In this document: positions 14,657-21,292 of the stretch, piece by piece
How the letters are laid out: every line of letters starts with the position of its first letter
How positions within the stretch are numbered: position 1 is the stretch's first letter
DNA from: an uncultured Coriobacteriales bacterium
GTDB taxonomy: Bacteria > Actinomycetota > Coriobacteriia > Coriobacteriales > Eggerthellaceae
DNA length: 21,300 nt
Direction: 5' to 3'
Assembly: GCA_946892075.1 (NCBI GenBank)
Contig: CAMPNZ010000022.1
Span: forward strand, 1-21,300
Made by a program: the position numbers and the translations under genes
The notes under the pieces: model-generated
Database searches by the model: none
Seen by the model: only the letters and a program-made list of their open reading frames with translations
What the model was told of the DNA's origin: nothing

Positions 14657-15944
14657 ACTTATCCAGGCTCTGCTCGTCCAACAAGAAATCAAAAATTCCC
14701 ATCATCGTTATGCCTGCTTCATTTCTCCAGAGGGGAGTTTGTCCGCCCGTAATGATAATTTTTTTGAACGAATCAGGTATTTTGACCAGCGATTCCTGCT
14801 CCTGATCAATTTTTTCCTGATTAGGCAGCGAAAGTGCCGATTGTATATAGTAGCGCTTGCTGCCTTGATTAGCTACAAAATCCACTTCAAGCTGCCTTTT
14901 CAGCATACTTCCGTTTTTATTTATCCTCGATTCCACTATACCAACATCCACGCTATATCCTCGATATACCAACTCGTTATAGATTGCGTTTTCCATAAGA
15001 TGCGTTTCCTCGAACTGCCGAAAATTAAGAAGCGCATTTCGAAGCCCAAGGTCAGTGTAGTAATATTTCGATGGCGTGCTGATATACTTTCGCCCTTTAA
15101 CATCGTAGCGCTCAGCTTTTTGGATAAGAAAACTCTCCTGTAGATATTTCAAGTAACGCGAGATTGTGGGCATAGACATTGTTGCTGCGCCGCTGCTTTT
15201 GAACGTATTTGAAATTTTCTGTGGATTTGACAACGAGCCAATTGCTGATGAAAGTACTTTCATTAGTAGTTCCAGAGCATTTTGATCGGATATGTGGTAT
15301 CGTTCGCACAAATCACGAAGGTAAATTTCGCTGTTCAGTCGTTCCAGATAAGCGCGCTTTGATGTAGTGTTTCTTTCTGAAACGATGAGCGGTAAACCGC
15401 CGTAAGTAAGGTAGGCGCTCCACGCACTAAGTTTGTCTTTTTCAGCAACAGGATAAAATTCCGAAAAAGATAAGGGTGCAATGCGAACTTCATCACCTCT
15501 GCCTCTAAATTCCGTCATGATGTCAGTTGACAAAAATTTTGAATTGCTTCCCGTAACGTACACATCAACATTATTTTTCCTAAGAAGGGAATTAAGCACC
15601 CCATATAAGCGAATTGGTGTGTCTGGATTTTTCATCTCATCTTTTGTAATGGCGTATTGCGCTTCATCTATGAAAATGTAGTAGTGCTGTTTTGCGTCTG
15701 TGATGTGCTGTTTTATATAGTCATTCAGCGCCCGCGGCTCGCAATAGGCTTCGTAATCAATGTCATCTAAGGCGACAGTAATAATATTTTCTTGCGGAAC
15801 ACCGTCAGAAATCAGGTAATCGTAATACAGCTTGAAAAGGAGATACGATTTTCCGCTTCTGCGAATGCCCGTTATTACCTTAATCAATCCATTGTTTCTT
15901 TTGCTAATGAGTTTATCCAGGTAATGGTTTCTTTTAATTTCCAT
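14655..15944 (-). CDS. Stand-alone AAA ATPase, AAA_14/DUF4143 type
   Basis: A 429-residue soluble ATPase. Walker A GIRRSGKS is at 26-33 and Walker B YYIFIDEAQ at 88-96, followed by YVTGSNSKFLS (sensor region) and EFRGRGDEVRIAPLSFSEF, all typical of the AAA_14 group. The middle (about 210-290) is helical with a probable winged helix (MSMPTISRYLKYLQESFLI). The C-terminal part is DUF4143-like, a nuclease-fold relative: it keeps QLEVDFVANQGSKRYYIQ, but the catalytic IEVK is replaced by IQSA, so nuclease activity is doubtful. The biological role of this family is poorly known; some members are linked to toxin/antitoxin or defence contexts, which nothing here proves. AAAGGG, 6 bases before the ATG, sets the start. 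The gene is AT-richer than its neighbours, stands alone between convergent and unrelated genes, and has a palindrome-bracketed promoter, suggesting horizontal acquisition and tight repression. Confidence 0.9.
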   Translation of the reverse strand: MEIKRNHYLDKLISKRNNGLIKVITGIRRSGKSYLLFKLYYDYLISDGVPQENIITVALDDIDYEAYCEPRALNDYIKQHITDAKQHYYIFIDEAQYAITKDEMKNPDTPIRLYGVLNSLLRKNNVDVYVTGSNSKFLSTDIMTEFRGRGDEVRIAPLSFSEFYPVAEKDKLSAWSAYLTYGGLPLIVSERNTTSKRAYLERLNSEIYLRDLCERYHISDQNALELLMKVLSSAIGSLSNPQKISNTFKSSGAATMSMPTISRYLKYLQESFLIQKAERYDVKGRKYISTPSKYYYTDLGLRNALLNFRQFEETHLMENAIYNELVYRGYSVDVGIVESRINKNGSMLKRQLEVDFVANQGSKRYYIQSALSLPNQEKIDQEQESLVKIPDSFKKIIITGGQTPLWRNEAGITMMGIFDFLLDEQSLDK

Positions 15945-15959
15945 GGTGAACCCTTTGAG

Positions 15960-15993
15960 TTTAGAAATCGGGTACGTTTACCCTTTTTCTAAA
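15960..15993. promoter_or_regulatory. 34-bp palindromic operator, copy 1 (over the ATPase transcription start)
   Basis: Arms TTTAGAAA...GGGTA and TACCC...TTTCTAAA, symmetric about a short centre. It abuts and shares one base with the -10 element of the - strand promoter, so it covers the expected transcription start of the ATPase gene and ends 15 bp before its ATG. Confidence 0.88.
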
Positions 15994-16021
15994 GTGTAAG
16001 GTATGGATGGCGTGAAGTCAA
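15993..16021 (-). promoter_or_regulatory. Promoter of the AAA ATPase gene
   Basis: Read on the - strand: TTGACT (16021-16016), 17-bp spacer, TACACT (15998-15993). It fits exactly between two identical-type palindromes, which supports it. Predicted start is near 15985, giving a leader of about 40 nt. Confidence 0.75.
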
Positions 16022-16028
16022 TCTGTAT

Positions 16029-16062
16029 TTTAGAAATCGGGTAAGTTTACCCTTTTTCTAAA
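16029..16062. promoter_or_regulatory. 34-bp palindromic operator, copy 2 (upstream of the ATPase promoter -35)
   Basis: Same sequence as copy 1 except one central base (GGGTAAGTTTACCC versus GGGTACGTTTACCC), in the same orientation, with starts 69 bp apart. It lies 7 bp upstream of the -35 hexamer. No third copy was seen in the window. Confidence 0.88.
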
Positions 16063-16111
16063 ATGATGCTTGTATGTTTTACGTGCTCGCACGTTGCTTG
16101 TACGCTGGTGC

Positions 16112-16154
16112 TGAGTGGGAATGTAACTGTGTTTCCGCTGGTGGCGGCGTTGCG
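16112..16154 (+). repeat. 43-bp dispersed direct repeat, right copy
   Basis: Begins TGAGTGGGAATGTAACTGTG and ends in CCGCTGGTGGCGGCGTTGCG; 37 of 43 bases match the copy at 14501-14543. The two copies bracket the ATPase gene and its operators. Confidence 0.85.
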
Positions 16155-16196
16155 TGGCGTCGTGCGCGGGAGCGTTGCGTGGCGTCGAGCGCGGGG
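16147..16196 (+). repeat. 25-bp tandem repeat, two copies
   Basis: Units 16147-16171 and 16172-16196, each starting GCGTTGCGTGGCGTCG, with one internal T/A difference and a differing last base. It overlaps the end of the 43-bp dispersed repeat. The rest of the gap up to 16254 shows no gene. Confidence 0.85.
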
Positions 16197-16254
16197 CATC
16201 CTAGCGCGCAAACTACACATAGTTATTAGATGCTGTTGTTTTTGTGCCAAAGAA

Positions 16255-16341
16255 GCGTTCTAGCATGCAGAAGTCATACAGCAACACGGTGCGTTCTAGC
16301 ATGCACAAGTCACACAGCAACACGGTGCGTTCTAGCATGCA
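16255..16341 (+). repeat. 36-bp tandem repeat running into the pxpA stop codon
   Basis: Unit 1 is 16255-16290 and unit 2 is 16291-16326, both beginning GCGTTCTAGCATGCA and ending CAACACGGT, with two differences (G/C and T/C). A partial third unit starts at 16327 (GCGTTCTAGCATGCAC). On the - strand that third unit contains the last codons and TAG stop of pxpA, so the array is a serial duplication of the gene's 3' end. There are no spacers, so this is not a CRISPR array. Confidence 0.92.
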
Positions 16342-17129
16342 CGAATTACAATGCCAGCGGCTGTAAGCGCTGTTCGCAAGCTTGCGACAAATTCAACAGC
16401 CTGCTTTGTGTCGCCATGCGTGCAAATGGTGTCAATGCGCACGTGAACAGGAGAACCGTTCACGCTTTGCAGGCATCCCGTTTGGATAGCGCGTATGCAG
16501 CGCTCGGTTGCGTACTGCGCGTCGGTAATTACAGCGCGCTTGTCGCTGCGGGGCACTAAGGTTCCTTCGTCGGTATAATTTCTGTCCGCGAAAAACTCGT
16601 GTGTGCAGGTCAAGCCCGCTTCTTCGGCACACGAACATAACAGCGATCCGCTTAAACCCACCAGCGTAAGCGCCGGATTGTAGTCTTTGATTGCCGCAAC
16701 AATCGCCTGTGCGCACGCCGCATCTTTCGCCGCACGATTATACAGCTGGCCATGCGGCTTCACATGGCGCAGCACCGCGTGTTCCGCTTTGCAGAACGCA
16801 TCAAGGGCTCCTATCTGGTACAACACGAACGCATACACCTCATCGCTCGACAGGTTCAAATCGCGTCTGCCGAAACCTTGCAAGTCGGGATACCCCGGAT
16901 GTGCGCCTATGGCAACGCCCGCTTCTTTGGCACGGCGCACCGTTTTGCGCATGACGCACGGGTCGCCAGCGTGCATGCCACATGCAATGTTTACGCTGCT
17001 CACAAGGGGGATAATCTGCTCGTCAAGCCCCAGCGTGTAGCGCCCGAAACTCTCTGCGATGTCGCTGTTTAAGTCGACATGTGCCTGTTGTGTGCCTTCT
17101 TCTGTTGTGCGAAATACCTGATTATCCAT
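16332..17129 (-). CDS. pxpA: 5-oxoprolinase subunit A (LamB/YcsF family)
   Basis: A 265-residue protein of the LamB/YcsF family, the subunit of the prokaryotic ATP-dependent 5-oxoprolinase that works with PxpB and PxpC to open 5-oxoproline (pyroglutamate) to glutamate. Family motifs are clear: HVDLNSDIAESFG (17-29), NIACGMHAGDP (47-57), GAHPGYPDLQGFGRRD (75-90) and VKPHGQLYN (123-131). The length is close to the usual ~250. GGAAGGA, 5-6 bases before the ATG, sets the start. It is the last gene of the pxpB-pxpC-accB-accC-pxpA cluster, but a 190-bp repeat-like gap separates it from accC, so it may be expressed less tightly. Its stop codon lies inside a 36-bp tandem repeat. Confidence 0.94.
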   Translation of the reverse strand: MDNQVFRTTEEGTQQAHVDLNSDIAESFGRYTLGLDEQIIPLVSSVNIACGMHAGDPCVMRKTVRRAKEAGVAIGAHPGYPDLQGFGRRDLNLSSDEVYAFVLYQIGALDAFCKAEHAVLRHVKPHGQLYNRAAKDAACAQAIVAAIKDYNPALTLVGLSGSLLCSCAEEAGLTCTHEFFADRNYTDEGTLVPRSDKRAVITDAQYATERCIRAIQTGCLQSVNGSPVHVRIDTICTHGDTKQAVEFVASLRTALTAAGIVIRAC

Positions 17130-17319
17130 GAGTATCCTTCCGCATTCCTTGTGACCCGTTTCCGTGTTGTATCATTGTGCGCAAGCGTTCCTGCGCACCG
17201 TTCCCGCATGTCACGCGGCACATCACGCGATATGTCACGCATCCGTGCGCTCCACGTTCCCGCAGGCAAGCCGCACGTCACGCACGCGTACGCGCGTTCC
17301 CGACGCGCCATCCGTGCCC
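17130..17319. other. accC-pxpA spacer of CGTTCCCGC/TCACGC-type low-complexity DNA
   Basis: No gene. It contains CGTTCCTGCG, CGTTCCCGC (three times) and an irregular ATGTCACGCGGCAC / ATCACGCGAT / ATGTCACGC run at about 17208-17240. Same style as the spacers near 1300 and 10130. No terminator was seen. Confidence 0.6.
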
Positions 17320-18669
17320 CTACACCTCGCCGTTCAGGAACTTTTCGATGAAGCTTGTGTCCGCTCCACCTGCACAAAAGGTTTCGTTCCCCAAAATGGA
17401 ATACTGAAAGTCGAGGTTGGTTGACACGCCCACCACAACCATCTCCTCAAGCGCCGTGCGCATTTTCGCGATAGCTTCTTTGCGGTTGCGCCCCTGCACA
17501 ATAATTTTCGCAATCAGCGAGTCGTAATAAGGGCTGATAGTGAAGCCGTCATACGCCGCTGTGTCAACGCGCACGCCGTTTCCACCGGGCAAGTGCATCT
17601 GCGAAATCACACCCGGGCTTGGCAAAAAACCCTTCTCGGGAATTTCTGCATTGATGCGACACTCGATGCCGCACCCGTCAAGACGAATGTCGTCTTGCGT
17701 GAACGACAGCTTCTCACCTGCGGCAATGCACAGCATTTCGCGAACAATATCCTGGTGCGTTACCGATTCCGTAACGCAATGCTCAACCTGTACGCGCGTG
17801 TTCATTTCCATGAAGTAGTAGTTTTTGTTGGCGTCAAGCAAAAACTCAATGGTGCCCGCAGACGTATAGCCCACCGTTTTAGCTGCGACAATAGCGTCGT
17901 GCATCATGTGCTGGCGCGTTTCTTCATCAAGAATAGGCGAGGGGCACTCCTCAATCATTTTCTGGTGGTTTCTCTGCACCGAGCAATCGCGTTCGCCCAT
18001 TGCTACCACATTGCCATGATTATCTGCGATTATCTGTATTTCAACATGGCGCGGCTCGATAATGGCACGCTCCAAATACATCGTGTTGTCACCAAACGCG
18101 TTCACGCTTTCGCGCTGTGCAATGTTGAATTGTTCAACAAAGTCGTCGGGCGTTTCCGAAATGCGCATACCTTTACCGCCGCCACCCGATGACGCCTTGA
18201 TCATGATAGGCCACTCGATGTTGCGTGCCGCGTGTAGTGCCTCGTCAGCGTTATGAAACGCCTCGCGGCACCCGGGCACAACGGGAACACCTGCATCCAT
18301 CATGGTGCGCCGCGCTTGGCTTTTGTTGCCCATTTTGTCGATAACAGACGCGCTTGGTCCAATAAAGATAATGCCGTTGTCTTTGCACAGCTTCGCAAAG
18401 GTAGCATTTTCGGAAAGAAAGCCGTAGCCAGGATGTATAGCGTCGGCGCCTGTTCCCAGCGCGGCGGACAGCACAGCGGTGGTGTTCAGGTACGAATCGC
18501 GCGCTGGAGCAGGACCTATGCACACCGCTTCGTCAGCAAGATACACGTGCAGCGCCTGCTTGTCGGCAGTGGAGTACACCGCAACCGTTTTGATGCCCAT
18601 GGCGCGACATGCGCGAATAATGCGTACGGCAATTTCTCCTCGGTTTGCAATTAAAACTTTTTTCAGCAT
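17320..18669 (-). CDS. accC: Biotin carboxylase
   Basis: ATP-dependent carboxylation of the biotin on AccB, with bicarbonate as carbon source. The 449-residue protein has the normal AccC size and architecture: N-terminal KVLIANRGEIAVRIIRA, ATP-grasp glycine loop GGGGKGMR (162-169), ERDCSVQRNHQKMIEE (226-241) and the catalytic EMNTRVQVEH (288-297, with R292 and E296). It starts 12 bp after the accB stop with GGGG as Shine-Dalgarno, so the two are cotranscribed. No carboxyltransferase genes (accA/accD) are nearby. Instead it lies in a pxp cluster, so it serves either general fatty-acid synthesis or a dedicated carboxylation with PxpBC. Confidence 0.96.
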   Translation of the reverse strand: MLKKVLIANRGEIAVRIIRACRAMGIKTVAVYSTADKQALHVYLADEAVCIGPAPARDSYLNTTAVLSAALGTGADAIHPGYGFLSENATFAKLCKDNGIIFIGPSASVIDKMGNKSQARRTMMDAGVPVVPGCREAFHNADEALHAARNIEWPIMIKASSGGGGKGMRISETPDDFVEQFNIAQRESVNAFGDNTMYLERAIIEPRHVEIQIIADNHGNVVAMGERDCSVQRNHQKMIEECPSPILDEETRQHMMHDAIVAAKTVGYTSAGTIEFLLDANKNYYFMEMNTRVQVEHCVTESVTHQDIVREMLCIAAGEKLSFTQDDIRLDGCGIECRINAEIPEKGFLPSPGVISQMHLPGGNGVRVDTAAYDGFTISPYYDSLIAKIIVQGRNRKEAIAKMRTALEEMVVVGVSTNLDFQYSILGNETFCAGGADTSFIEKFLNGEV

Positions 18670-18681
18670 AGCAACCCCAGC

Positions 18682-19173
18682 TTACGCACTTTGCTCGCTG
18701 CTTGTACTAATACGAAACAGCGGCTGGTTGTACTCAATTTGGTTTCCATTTCCTGCAAGAATTTCAGTAATAACACCCGGCTCGGGCGCCGTAATTTCGT
18801 TCATCATTTTCATGGCTTCAACAATTGCAAGGGTCTGGCCAGTAATTACTTCCTGGCCCACCTTCACAAACGCATCCTCATCGGGGCTTGGCGAGGTGTA
18901 GAACGTGCCCACCATGGGGCTGCGAACCACAATTCCTTCTTCCTCGGGCGCATCCGCGCTGCCCGCGCCACTGGTACCCAGCGCGTTTTGTTCGTGCGCG
19001 TTCTCCAGCAAATTCTTCACCTTATCAGCCATTAACGGCAGCATGGCACTTGACGCGCTGACACTTGCGTTGCGTTCAAGCTCAATTTTCATCTGGCCAT
19101 CAGCTATGCGGAGCGCCGTAAGGTTGTTCTCGTCCATAATTTTTAAAAGCTCGGTAATTTCTTCCTTTTTCAT
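18682..19173 (-). CDS. accB: Biotin carboxyl carrier protein
   Basis: Carries biotin between biotin carboxylase and a carboxyltransferase. The 163-residue protein has an N-terminal helix (ITELLKIMDENNLTALRI), a flexible Ala/Gly/Ser linker (about 60-78) and a C-terminal biotinyl domain starting VRSPMVGTFYTSPSPD, with the biotin site EAMKM at 119-123 (K122). The PMVGTFY thumb motif is typical of acetyl-CoA carboxylase AccB. Its ATG overlaps the pxpC stop as ATGA, with AAAGGAG inside the end of pxpC, so translation is coupled to pxpC. Confidence 0.95.
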   Translation of the reverse strand: MKKEEITELLKIMDENNLTALRIADGQMKIELERNASVSASSAMLPLMADKVKNLLENAHEQNALGTSGAGSADAPEEEGIVVRSPMVGTFYTSPSPDEDAFVKVGQEVITGQTLAIVEAMKMMNEITAPEPGVITEILAGNGNQIEYNQPLFRISTSSEQSA

Positions 19174-20321
19174 ACGTACTCCTTTGCTTCTGGTTTCGTG
19201 GTTTGCCGATTTTCTTTATGGTGTGCCGTGGTTTCCGTTTCTATCCACAGCGGATGGCCTTCGGTTGCCTGCGCTTGCGCTTCAAGAATGGGGGTAAGCC
19301 GCCGCGCCGTTTTTCGTGGAGAAATGCCTCCGTAGCTGGGGCGTTTCACCATGCGCGCGATGCCTTCCAACTCGTGAACGCTTCGCAAATACAGCCGCTG
19401 CGCCTCGGTAACGCTTATCGCTTCAAAGCGAATGGGCGTCTTGGGCGGGCTTTGCACCAGCTTCGGAATGTCAACCGACGCCACCGTGCCAATTTTTGCG
19501 TAGCCGCCCGTTGTTTGCCGGTCGGCAAGCATGATGATGGGTTTTCCCTGATGAGGAACCTGAATTGCCCCCAGCGCAATGCCGTCCGAGATAATATCCG
19601 AACCGTGCTTGGTGGTAATAGCCGCTCCATCAAGGCGATACCCCATGCGGTCGCATTGATTGTTTACGTAGTAGGTTTCGTTGTAGAACGTGTGAACGCC
19701 TTCGTCGGTGAACATATCCGCCTGCGGGCCTGGGATAACGCGCAAGGTGGTGGGCATAAGTGCCGCGTCGGCACCCTGTTGCCATGTGCGCAGGTAGTTG
19801 TCTTCGGCTTGCAGCGCGTGTGACGCAATATTGGGAATAAAATCGCAGGCGGATGTCACAAACGACAGGTAGTCGCCCGTGTTTAAGCTGCGGCCTTTGT
19901 AGCCGCCGATATGGCATTTCAAGTTCGTCGAGAACGAACCCATCACCGGCGTAATGCGCGGCCCACCTCCCGTTACGGCAAGGTAGCCAAACATGCCTTT
20001 CACGCAGCCTTTCATGCTAAGAATTGATCCGCGTTTCACGGGAAGCGCCTTGTACATTTCAACAGGCAATCCGTTGAGAAGCGGCTGAAACGCGCCGCCA
20101 GTAAGCGCGATAATGGTGCTTGTTGTAAAGCGCAAGGTTGGGCCCGCAAGGCAAAATTCAAGCACGGGCGCTGTTATGGGGTTATCCACCAGGATATTGG
20201 CGATTTTCGCCGCACGCGCATCCATGGCACCCGAGGGCGAAAAGCCACTTGCTTGGCAGCCGAAGCGTCCCAAGTCTTGGATGGTTGTGCATACGCCTGG
20301 TTTGAGAGCTGTCATTCCCAT
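19170..20321 (-). CDS. pxpC: 5-oxoprolinase subunit C (biotin-dependent carboxyltransferase family, KipA-like)
   Basis: A 383-residue member of the allophanate hydrolase subunit 2/KipA family. The start is the ATG at 20321, behind GAGGTGA; a longer open frame exists upstream but only reads the repeat-rich pxpB tail. Family motifs: TTIQDLGRFG, SGAMDARA, ALTGG, YLAVTGG and PGPQADMF. The C-terminal ~45 residues are a polar Thr/Glu/Lys extension beyond the usual ~330-340. With PxpB it forms the ATP-using part of 5-oxoprolinase. The family is also called biotin-dependent carboxyltransferase because of its homology to the urea carboxylase module, which is relevant since accB and accC follow directly. 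The start overlaps the pxpB end by 10 nt and the stop overlaps the accB start as ATGA. Confidence 0.93.
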   Translation of the reverse strand: MGMTALKPGVCTTIQDLGRFGCQASGFSPSGAMDARAAKIANILVDNPITAPVLEFCLAGPTLRFTTSTIIALTGGAFQPLLNGLPVEMYKALPVKRGSILSMKGCVKGMFGYLAVTGGGPRITPVMGSFSTNLKCHIGGYKGRSLNTGDYLSFVTSACDFIPNIASHALQAEDNYLRTWQQGADAALMPTTLRVIPGPQADMFTDEGVHTFYNETYYVNNQCDRMGYRLDGAAITTKHGSDIISDGIALGAIQVPHQGKPIIMLADRQTTGGYAKIGTVASVDIPKLVQSPPKTPIRFEAISVTEAQRLYLRSVHELEGIARMVKRPSYGGISPRKTARRLTPILEAQAQATEGHPLWIETETTAHHKENRQTTKPEAKEYV

Positions 20322-21196
20322 GTGCTCACCTCGCGTTCTTCGCTTGTGTTTGCGCTGGTAGAACGTGTGTTTGTGCCGTTCAGGGTGCTTGCAGGAGCGT
20401 CGCACATCTTATCCGCGCCGCGTTCCTCGCGTTCTGCACCCGCACCGCGTTCCTCATCATCGCCAGCGCTCGTGTGTTCAACTACGACGTTGCACGTGTA
20501 CGTGTGCGCCTGAACCTGCGCTTGGATGCAGTGAAAATCTTCCTCTGAAATGGGAATAAAGCGCAGATAGTCGCCCGCAGCATACAGAATGGGATGGTCG
20601 CGAAACGGGTCGTACAAACACACCGGACTTTTGCCGATAAGCCGCCATCCGCCTGGGGAAGGCAGGGGATAAATACCCGTTTGAGCTCCTCCTATGCCAA
20701 CCGAGCCCGCTTCGATGCACGTGCGCGGACTTTGCAGGCGCGGCGTGTGCAAACGCTTGTCAAGCCCACCTAAATATGCGAAACCAGGCATGAATCCCAG
20801 CATGTCAATAAGGTAATCGACGCCTGCGTGAATGCGGATGACGTCGGGTACAGAAAGCTGCGCGTGTTCAGCAACAAACGCGATATCGGGCCCAAATTCT
20901 CCGCCATAACACACAGGAATTTCGACGATGCGCCGCGTTTCTTGAGCGGTTCCGGTAATGTTTTTGAGCCGCGTTTGCAAGCATGCGCATAAGGCGTCGT
21001 AGCTTATGACCTGCGGATTGTAGCACACCATCAGCGAGCAAATGGTGGGGATGCACTCGATAACGCCCTCGATAGGATGTTCTTCAAGCATACGCGCACA
21101 GCTGTGTACAAGCCCGCTGATTTCAGGGGAGATTTCCTGCTTGAACTCGACATTCAATGCACTGTCGCCCGCGATAGTTATGTAAAACTGTGCCAT
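20312..21196 (-). CDS. pxpB: 5-oxoprolinase subunit B (KipI/allophanate hydrolase subunit 1 family)
   Basis: A 294-residue protein whose first ~230 residues are a normal PxpB/KipI: RIVEIPVCYGGEFGPD, HAGVDYLIDMLGFMPGFAYL (about 123-142), SVGIGGAQTGIYPLPSPGGW and RLIGKSPVCLYDP. PxpB normally ends near residue 230-240. Here residues 231-294 are an extra hydrophilic, low-complexity tail (AGDDEERGAGAEREERGAD..., then Thr/Ser/Asn-rich), encoded by CGTTCC-type repeat DNA like that in the non-coding gaps. GGGG before the ATG is only a modest Shine-Dalgarno. It is the first gene of the pxpB-pxpC-accB-accC-pxpA cluster. Upstream is a 15-bp tandem array, and the promoter lies beyond the window or in that array. 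Confidence 0.92.
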   Translation of the reverse strand: MAQFYITIAGDSALNVEFKQEISPEISGLVHSCARMLEEHPIEGVIECIPTICSLMVCYNPQVISYDALCACLQTRLKNITGTAQETRRIVEIPVCYGGEFGPDIAFVAEHAQLSVPDVIRIHAGVDYLIDMLGFMPGFAYLGGLDKRLHTPRLQSPRTCIEAGSVGIGGAQTGIYPLPSPGGWRLIGKSPVCLYDPFRDHPILYAAGDYLRFIPISEEDFHCIQAQVQAHTYTCNVVVEHTSAGDDEERGAGAEREERGADKMCDAPASTLNGTNTRSTSANTSEEREVSTWE

Positions 21197-21232
21197 AGGA
21201 GCCCCGTTTCTTGGTGTGGTGGTTCCAACAAT

Positions 21233-21292
21233 GTGCTTGCAATACAGGTGCTTGCAATACAGGTGCTTGCAATACAGGTGCTTGCAATACTG
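21233..21292 (+). repeat. 15-bp tandem repeat, four copies, upstream of pxpB
   Basis: GTGCTTGCAATACAG at 21233-21247, 21248-21262 and 21263-21277, and a fourth with one change (CTG end) at 21278-21292. It lies 36 bp upstream of the pxpB start on the - strand, where a promoter or leader is expected, so copy number could alter expression. Confidence 0.95.

Noticed and set aside
14655..15944. Phage defence or toxin-antitoxin system around the ATPase
   Set aside because: No partner toxin, nuclease, helicase or methylase gene lies beside it, and the DUF4143 nuclease residues look degenerate; only a single regulated ATPase can be supported.
16255..16341. CRISPR array
   Set aside because: The 36-bp units are directly adjacent with no spacers, few in number, and derived from the pxpA end; no cas genes.
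20322..20405. 28-residue N-terminal extension of PxpC
   Set aside because: No Shine-Dalgarno for it; it only translates the repeat-rich pxpB tail in another frame.
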